Assembly: GCF_000421225.1 (NCBI RefSeq)
Contig: NZ_ATWL01000006.1
Span: forward strand, 1-64,000
Origin: Ruania albidiflava DSM 18029
GTDB taxonomy: Bacteria; Actinomycetota; Actinomycetes; Actinomycetales; Beutenbergiaceae
DNA length: 64,000 bases
Reading direction: 5' to 3'
Position numbers and translations under genes: made by a program. Below the pieces are notes generated by a model. The model ran no database searches. It saw only the letters and a program-made list of their open reading frames with translations, and was not told the origin of the DNA. This document shows, one piece after another, positions 59,791 through 64,000 of this stretch (positions are counted from its first letter, which is position 1; each line of letters begins with the position of its first letter).

Positions 59791-60761
59791 CGGTCGCTCC
59801 CTTCAGGGGTGGTGCTGGGTTCGGGCGCGGCGGTCAGGGAGACGAACGCGTCCTCCAGGGCGCGGGCGGTGATCTCCAGGTCCCGGGCGGTGGTGGCATC
59901 GAGCAGGTAGCGGGCCACGGCGTCGGAGTCGGCGGTGTGCACCAGCACGCTCTCCCCGCGCACCTCCACCTCGTCCACCCCGGACAGGTCGCCGAGGCGG
60001 TGCAGGTCGGCAGTGGGCAGCCCGCCGGGCACGGTGGCGCGCACTGTGCGCCCGGAGGCGAGGGCCTTGACCTCGGCGGTGGTGCCGTCGGCGACGACCA
60101 GGCCGCGGGCCATCAGCACGATCCGGTCGGCGTAGACGTCCGCCTCCTCCAGGTAGTGGGTGGCGAACAGCACGGTGCGCCCCTCGTCCCCGTCGGCGCG
60201 GATGGACTGCCAGAACCGGCGCCGGCCGTCCACGTCCATCCCGGTGGTGGGCTCGTCCAGGACCAGCAGCGCCGGGTCGGCGAGCAGAGCCATGGCGAAC
60301 CGGAGCCGCTGCTGCTCGCCGCCGGAGCACTTGCCGACCTTGCGGTCGGCGATGCCGGTGATGCCGGCGCGCTGCAGCACCTCGGCGACCGGCCGGGTGC
60401 GGGCGAACAGGCAGGCGGTGTAGGTGACCATCTCCTTGACCGTGAGGTCGGGCAGCAGCCCGCCGCTCTGCAGCACAGCGGCCACCAGCCCGCGGGCGAC
60501 GGCGGTGCGCGGGGGCATGCCGTACAGGCTCACCTCGCCGGTGGTCGGGGTGCCCAGGCCGAGGATCATGTCCAGCGTGGTGGTCTTGCCGGCGCCGTTC
60601 GGTCCGAGCAGGGCGACTACCTCACCGGGGCGCACGTGCAGGTCCACGCCGCGCACGGCTGCTGTTCTACCGAACGTCTTGGTGGCACCGGTCAGGGCGA
60701 CGGCGAGGAGGTCGCTGCCGGTGGTCTGCCGGCCAGGTGCTGGCGCAGTGGTGGTGTTCAT
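59787..60761 (-). CDS. ABC transporter ATP-binding protein (ABC-2 partner)
   Basis: 324 residues. Walker A GPNGAGKTTTLDM, Q-loop AAVLQSGGLLPDLTVKEMV, signature KCSGGEQQRLRFAMAL (LSGGQ altered to CSGGE), Walker B LLVLDEPTTGMDVDGRR, switch FATHYLEEADVYADR. The C-terminal ~90 residues form a regulatory add-on typical of ABC-2 ATPases (DrrA/CcmA-like). First gene of a four-gene operon with permease, kinase and regulator. Confidence 0.93.
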   Translation of the reverse strand: MNTTTAPAPGRQTTGSDLLAVALTGATKTFGRTAAVRGVDLHVRPGEVVALLGPNGAGKTTTLDMILGLGTPTTGEVSLYGMPPRTAVARGLVAAVLQSGGLLPDLTVKEMVTYTACLFARTRPVAEVLQRAGITGIADRKVGKCSGGEQQRLRFAMALLADPALLVLDEPTTGMDVDGRRRFWQSIRADGDEGRTVLFATHYLEEADVYADRIVLMARGLVVADGTTAEVKALASGRTVRATVPGGLPTADLHRLGDLSGVDEVEVRGESVLVHTADSDAVARYLLDATTARDLEITARALEDAFVSLTAAPEPSTTPEGSDR

Positions 60762-60862
60762 GCCTCCACGGTGCGCCCAGGCGGTGAGGTGTCCCCGGTG
60801 CGGCTGTCACGACCTACCCCTGACATCCGTCACGGGCGCATCCCTCCCCACCCCACCCCACC

Positions 60863-60912
60863 GGGTCGTCATGCCACGAGTGCGCTCTGGCGCACTCTGG
60901 GCATGACGACCC
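60863..60912. terminator. Two-tier stem-loop downstream of the unknown gene
   Basis: Outer perfect 13-base arms gggtcgtcatgcc (60863-60875) and ggcatgacgaccc (60900-60912) enclose a symmetric 3x3 internal loop, then inner 6-base arms agtgcg/cgcact (60879-60884 and 60891-60896) with a 6-base loop. Flanking C-rich and G-rich tracts (60842-60862 and 60913-60935) can extend the stem. It lies just beyond the stop at 60935, so it probably terminates the dcd-unknown gene transcript. Confidence 0.6.
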
Positions 60913-60934
60913 TCAGTGGGGGGGTAGGGGTGGG

Positions 60935-61918
60935 TCAGGGCTGGACGAGGAAGCCGTCGTCGTCGGTGGCCTGGCCGCCGGCCGCGGTCAGCACCGCACG
61001 GGCGGCGGCCTCGATCCGCTCCCGGGCATCGGCGCACTCGGACCGCAGCGCGGCCGGGACCGGGTCGCGCTGCCACTGCTGGTCGTCGGCCGGGTGCCAG
61101 CGCAGCTCGTAGGCCATCACCCCCTCGCCGGCCCAGTCCAGGCCAGCGAGCACGGCGGGCAGCGCGTCAGCCGCCGACACGGCCACTGTGATCACCCCAC
61201 CGCTGGGGTAGCGCCAGAGGGCGCCGTAGGCCTCCAAGACCTCCGGCTGGGCGAGGGCGTGCGCGTCGTAGGCATCCGCCTCGGCGTGCAGCCAGGCCCG
61301 TTCGCCGTCGTCCAGCTCCGGCACACCGTGGGGCCGCCCGGTCGCCGGCGGGACCGGACCCTCGGCCGGCTGGGTGTCGGTGAGCGCCTGCACCCCGGGC
61401 AGCACCGGACGCAGCACGTGCACCAGGGCGTCCGGGTAGAGCCACACCGGGGCGTGCACGGTCAGGTCCACGCCGGCCCACTCCTCCGCCTCGATCAGGT
61501 GCCCGGTGCTGGTGCGCACCAACGCACCGAGCCGGCGGCCCATCGCGAGCAGCAGCTCGAGCGCCTCCCGCTCGGTGCCGACCACCTCCGCGTCGGCGAA
61601 GGCAGCGAGGAGGCCGCCGGTAGTGGCGAGCTCCGCCGGAACCGGACCGCCCCGCTGGGGTGGGGCGGTGAGCAGGTAGATGCCCGCTACCCAACCCGGC
61701 AGCCCCAGCTCCCGGTGAGCTCCGCCGTCGAGCGAGAACGGACCGGACAGGTGCACCCCGGAGGCCAGGGTGAGCACATCGGGCTCCGAGCGGACGGCGG
61801 CCGGGTACCGGGAGAGGGCGAGTGCCTCGACCTCCTCGGCTGCGACGTCGTCGGCGACCGCCAGCAGGTGCCGGGACCGCGCGAGGCCGGTATCCAGGGA
61901 GGTGAGGTCCGCAGGCAC
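60935..61918 (-). CDS. Conserved-looking protein of unknown function downstream of dcd
   Basis: 327 residues, no family recognised. It is soluble, acidic, with no signal peptide or helix. Two similar halves may exist: VRSEPDVLTLASGVHLSGPFSLDGG / LPGWVAGIYLLTAPPQRGG near the N-terminus, and LWRYPSGGVITVAVSAADALPAVLAGLDWAGEGVMAYELRW near the C-terminus. Codon use is fully typical of the region and it starts with GTG immediately after the dcd stop (TAG then GTG), so it is surely expressed with dcd. A nucleotide-related role is only guilt by association. Ends at a strong stem-loop. Confidence 0.8.
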   Translation of the reverse strand: MPADLTSLDTGLARSRHLLAVADDVAAEEVEALALSRYPAAVRSEPDVLTLASGVHLSGPFSLDGGAHRELGLPGWVAGIYLLTAPPQRGGPVPAELATTGGLLAAFADAEVVGTEREALELLLAMGRRLGALVRTSTGHLIEAEEWAGVDLTVHAPVWLYPDALVHVLRPVLPGVQALTDTQPAEGPVPPATGRPHGVPELDDGERAWLHAEADAYDAHALAQPEVLEAYGALWRYPSGGVITVAVSAADALPAVLAGLDWAGEGVMAYELRWHPADDQQWQRDPVPAALRSECADARERIEAAARAVLTAAGGQATDDDGFLVQP

Positions 61919-62500
61919 CTAGTCCGCCACAGGTGTGCGGTGGAAGCTGAGGTGCGAACGGGACGCGGTGGGCCCGCGCTGCCCTTGGTAGCGCGAACCG
62001 GTGGCGCCGGCGCCGTAGGGCTTCTCCGCGGGGCTGGTGAGCCGGAAGTAGCACAGCTGTCCGATCTTCATTCCCGGCCAGAGCGTGATCGGCAGCGTGG
62101 CCACGTTGGACAGCTCCAACGTGACGTGCCCGGAGAAGCCCGGGTCGATGAAGCCGGCGGTGGAGTGGGTGAGCAGGCCGAGCCGGCCGAGGGAGGACTT
62201 GCCCTCCAACCGGGCGGCAAGGTCGTCGGGAAGGGTGATCAGCTCCAGGGTGGAGCCGAGCACGAACTCACCGGGATGCAGCATGAACGGCTCGTCGGGG
62301 GGAACCTCGACCAGGCGGGTCAGCTCAGGCTGCTCGGCTGCTGGGTCGATCACCGGGTACTTGTGGTTGTCGAAGAGTCGGAAGTACCGGTCCAGGCGCA
62401 CGTCCACGCTCGAGGGCTGGACCATCGTCTCGTCGAGCGGGTCCAGGCCCACACGTCCGGAGGTCAGCTCGGCTCGGATGTCACGGTCGGAGAGGAGCAC
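61919..62500 (-). CDS. dcd: dCTP deaminase (bifunctional DCD-DUT type)
   Basis: 193 residues. [43 protein letters not shown] is the family start; the catalytic region is [35 protein letters not shown] (E and S-R residues), then [15 protein letters not shown] and the nucleotide-closing tail [26 protein letters not shown]. Actinobacterial homologues turn dCTP directly into dUMP, feeding thymidylate synthesis and avoiding dUTP. GTG at 62500 follows a TACCGT -10 box by six bases, hence probably leaderless. Confidence 0.96.
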   Translation of the reverse strand: MLLSDRDIRAELTSGRVGLDPLDETMVQPSSVDVRLDRYFRLFDNHKYPVIDPAAEQPELTRLVEVPPDEPFMLHPGEFVLGSTLELITLPDDLAARLEGKSSLGRLGLLTHSTAGFIDPGFSGHVTLELSNVATLPITLWPGMKIGQLCYFRLTSPAEKPYGAGATGSRYQGQRGPTASRSHLSFHRTPVAD

Positions 62501-62628
62501 GAGGCCACGGTAGCCGAGCGGCGCCTGTAGCTGCGAGCGCCCGGTTCATCCCGGTCGGCAGGCGGCCCGTCGATCCCGGCTGGCAGGGGCCCGCTCGGGG
62601 CACCCCGTCCCACTGTGCGACAGCCGAT

Positions 62629-62658
62629 GTGAAAACACCCGGTCCCGTTAGGTATGCT
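62629..62658 (+). promoter_or_regulatory. Promoter of tRNA-Gly
   Basis: TGTGAA (62629-62634) and TATGCT (62653-62658) separated by 18 bases, 30 bases upstream of the tRNA. A sigma-A type promoter by spacing and sequence. Confidence 0.55.
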
Positions 62659-62688
62659 GGCCCCGCTGTGGTCCTCCATGGGCCTCAT

Positions 62689-62762
62689 GCGGGTGTAGTT
62701 CAATGGTAGAACTTCAGCTTCCCAAGCTGACGGCGCGGGTTCGATTCCCGTCACCCGCTCCA
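62689..62762 (+). tRNA. tRNA-Gly (anticodon CCC)
   Basis: 74 bases including encoded CCA. Acceptor stem gcgggtg/cacccgc, D-arm TAGTTCAATGGTAGAA, anticodon stem TCAGC/GCTGA with loop TTCCCAA (anticodon CCC), T-arm gcgggTTCGATtcccgt, discriminator T, then CCA. Reads GGG glycine codons. It is the last recognisable core gene before accessory sequence. Confidence 0.97.
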
Positions 62763-62785
62763 TGTGATGTCTCGCGACATCGTGA

Positions 62786-62824
62786 ACGGCTGAACCCTCA
62801 CCGAGTGTGGGTTCAGCCGTTTTT
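62786..62824 (+). terminator. Rho-independent terminator after tRNA-Gly
   Basis: Perfect 12-base arms acggctgaaccc and gggttcagccgt, an 11-base loop, followed by a run of five T (62820-62824). Starts 24 bases after the tRNA CCA. Confidence 0.9.
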
Positions 62825-62825
62825 C

Positions 62826-63078
62826 CACTTGGTAGGCGTGGGCAGGGGTCTTGCGGTTGATGCCACGGTGGGGGCGCTGATGGTTGTAGTAGTCGCGGAA
62901 GGTATCTAGGACGTGTTGCAACTCGGTCAGTGTGGCTGGGTGTTGGGTGCGTAGATGTTTGGCCAGGGTCTGCCAGAAACGTTCGATCTTGCCCTGGGTG
63001 GTGGGCTTGAAGGGTTTGCCGTTCTTCTGGGTGATGCCGTGCAGGGCCAGGAGGGTTTCGAGGGCGTTGCCGGCATCT
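62826..63078 (-). pseudogene. IS481-type transposase, C-terminal remnant
   Basis: Minus-strand translation starting at 63078 reads GNALETLLALHGITQKNG, KPFKPTTQGKIERFWQTL and DTFRDYYNHQRPHRGINRKT, ending PAHAYQVEK. This matches the rve (DDE integrase core) C-terminus of IS481 family transposases (G-K-x-ER-x-Q-TLK..., YYN-x-RPHR, TPAxAY). The N-terminal HTH and first catalytic residues are missing, and the normal end after TPAxAY is lost at the tRNA terminator. Truncated on both sides, therefore inactive. Base composition is poorer in GC than the neighbours. Confidence 0.85.
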
Positions 63079-63079
63079 C

Positions 63080-63430
63080 CACCTCGGTGCCATCATCGAG
63101 CTCGGCGTCGGCGAAATCGGATGTCATGCCCTCCTGCCGTAGAAGGGCAGGTTGGTCGCGCAGCGCATGAGGGCGCGGCGCATGGTCGGCTCCTCGTCCT
63201 TGGCGACAGACGACCTGCTCGGCGACGGCGTCCGGCGCCATCAAATCGACCGGTATTCCGTTCGGTGATATCCACGACCCGAGGGCGCTCGGCCGTGCGT
63301 CGGGAACGAAGCCAGCGGCCCTCATCGCAACCTCGACAAGCCGCTCGGAGGCCAGGAGGTCGGGATCGACCGCCAGGTCGCCGTCGGTCGTGAACTCGGC
63401 GAGCGCGATCTCGGTCGCGCTCGTTGGGTA
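63080..63430 (-). pseudogene. Remnant of a nucleotidyltransferase-like gene and a following ORF
   Basis: A minus-strand frame reads YPTSATEIALAEFTTDGDLA, then VDPDLLASERLVEVAMRAAG, and SALGSWISPNGIPVDLMAPD, resembling AbiEii-like nucleotidyltransferases that carry a TTD-D...-VDL pattern. It then loses sense after AVAE; the next frame gives EEPTMRRALMRCATNLPFYGRR and a stop that overlaps an ATG (ATGA). That next ORF encodes MTSDFADAELDDGTEVEM before the IS481 remnant cuts it. A frameshift and an insertion have therefore damaged two coupled genes. The family call is tentative. Confidence 0.4.
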
Positions 63431-63518
63431 CGGCCGCGAGCGGCGGCGGCGACAGGGCCGGGTACTCCCCGGAGGGCGTCGAAGCGTCGACGGAGATGAC
63501 GGTCAGCGTCTGCGGTCG

Positions 63519-64000
63519 TCACCGCGGTTCGACGGGCTCCCGGGTGCGCCACCAGGCGATCGTACGTTCCAGGCCAACCCGCCAAGGCACCATCGGCCGC
63601 CATCCGAGAAGATCGCGCGCGAGGGTCGTGTCGGGCCGCCGGATCTGAGGGTCGTCCACGGGTCGCGCGATGTAGTCGATGGACGACGCGGATCCGACAG
63701 TCGCGATGACGTCCTCCGCAATCCGGAGGACGCCCAACTCCTCCGTACCGCCGAGATTCACTGGCCCCGCATGGGCACCGTCGGCGAAGGCGAGGACACC
63801 GCGCACGAGGTCGTCGACGTAGCACAACGAGCGAGTCTGTTCTCCGTCGCCAGCCACGGTGAGAGCATCACCAGCGAGCGCCTGACGGATGAACGTCGGC
63901 ACGGCACGTCCGTCGTGGACGCGCATGCGCGGTCCGTAGGTGTTGAAGATGCGCACGATCCCGGCGTCGACGCCTTTGGCGTCACGATACGCGGCCGTCA
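63519..64000 (-). CDS. NAD-dependent epimerase/dehydratase, 3' part (window edge)
   Basis: About 160 C-terminal residues of a short-chain nucleotide-sugar enzyme; the N-terminus lies beyond the window. It reads VRIFNTYGPRMRVHDGRAVP, TFIRQALAGDALTVAGDGEQ and TRSLCYVDDLVRGVLAF, then GPVNLGGTEELGVLRIAEDV and LGWRPMVPWRVGLERTIAWW. This matches the UDP-glucuronate decarboxylase / dTDP-glucose dehydratase group; RIFNTYGPRM-x-x-DGR is the UDP-xylose synthase style. Suggests a surface-polysaccharide locus continues to the right of the window. Confidence 0.85.
   Translation of the reverse strand, partial: TAAYRDAKGVDAGIVRIFNTYGPRMRVHDGRAVPTFIRQALAGDALTVAGDGEQTRSLCYVDDLVRGVLAFADGAHAGPVNLGGTEELGVLRIAEDVIATVGSASSIDYIARPVDDPQIRRPDTTLARDLLGWRPMVPWRVGLERTIAWWRTREPVEPR

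Noticed and set aside
62785-62824. Terminator hairpin as the end repeat of the IS481 element
   Set aside because: The 12-bp stem with T-run follows the tRNA at normal terminator distance, and no matching inverted repeat was seen at the other side of the transposase remnant.

Overview
The window is very GC-rich DNA of an actinobacterium, most likely from the order Micrococcales. The grounds are a dnaK-grpE-dnaJ-hspR operon with HAIR operators, a mycothiol-type maleylpyruvate isomerase-fold protein, an actinobacterial TIGR02569 kinase, a bifunctional-type dCTP deaminase, many GTG starts, ATGA/GTGA/TGATG gene overlaps, and several starts with a -10 box only 6-10 bases upstream (probably leaderless). 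A Ruania/Georgenia/Beutenbergia-like genome would fit, but genus is inference. Almost all of the window reads as ordinary chromosome; only the last ~1.3 kb, beyond a tRNA-Gly gene, looks like accessory DNA.

Layout. 0-2.4 kb: PdxH-like oxidase plus DinB/MDMPI-fold protein, then a DUF4282 membrane protein. 2.4-6.6 kb: heat-shock operon dnaK-grpE-dnaJ-hspR with two HAIR boxes. 6.6-9 kb: TIGR02569 kinase between two ~50 bp direct repeats, and a DUF418 membrane protein. 9-12.3 kb: fatty-acid desaturase beside a divergent histidine kinase/response regulator. 12.4-20.2 kb: a tightly overlapping six-gene operon of three glycosyltransferases, an ABC exporter and two tandem kinase-fold proteins. This is the best candidate for an undescribed glycan or glycoconjugate pathway. 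20.3-22.3 kb: YtrA-type GntR regulator with an ABC transporter. 22.4-29 kb: acyltransferase, SulP transporter, GNAT, kinase-fold protein, and LysR divergent from an MFS exporter. 29-35 kb: MacB-like ABC pair divergent from a two-component system, then TetR divergent from a FAD monooxygenase with two palindromic operators. 34.6-36.9 kb: three tandem DUF3137-like paralogues, one apparently frameshifted.

37-42.5 kb: DUF817 protein, tauABC-like transporter, and a putP-type Na+/solute symporter broken by one extra base. 42.6-47.6 kb: thiamine ABC genes thiB-thiP and thiQ, with a TPP riboswitch before thiB, a perfect 24-bp palindrome between thiB and thiP, and a flavin oxidoreductase wedged between thiP and thiQ. 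47.7-50.4 kb: GH35 glycosidase and DUF4235 protein. 50.5-56.9 kb: Mrp Na+/H+ antiporter operon mnh(AB)CDEFG. 57-60.8 kb: ABC-2 transporter with DesK/DesR-type sensor and regulator. 60.9-62.5 kb: dcd and an unknown gene ending in a strong stem-loop. 62.7-64 kb: tRNA-Gly(CCC), terminator, IS481-type transposase remnant, fragments of another gene, and the 3' part of a nucleotide-sugar epimerase cut by the window edge.

A recurring theme is complex intergenic palindromes and hairpins (1.5, 6.7, 7.6, 38.0, 46.3, 50.4 and 60.9 kb). Some sit at convergent gene ends and probably terminate transcription. Others lie inside same-strand gene series or upstream of genes and remain unexplained.
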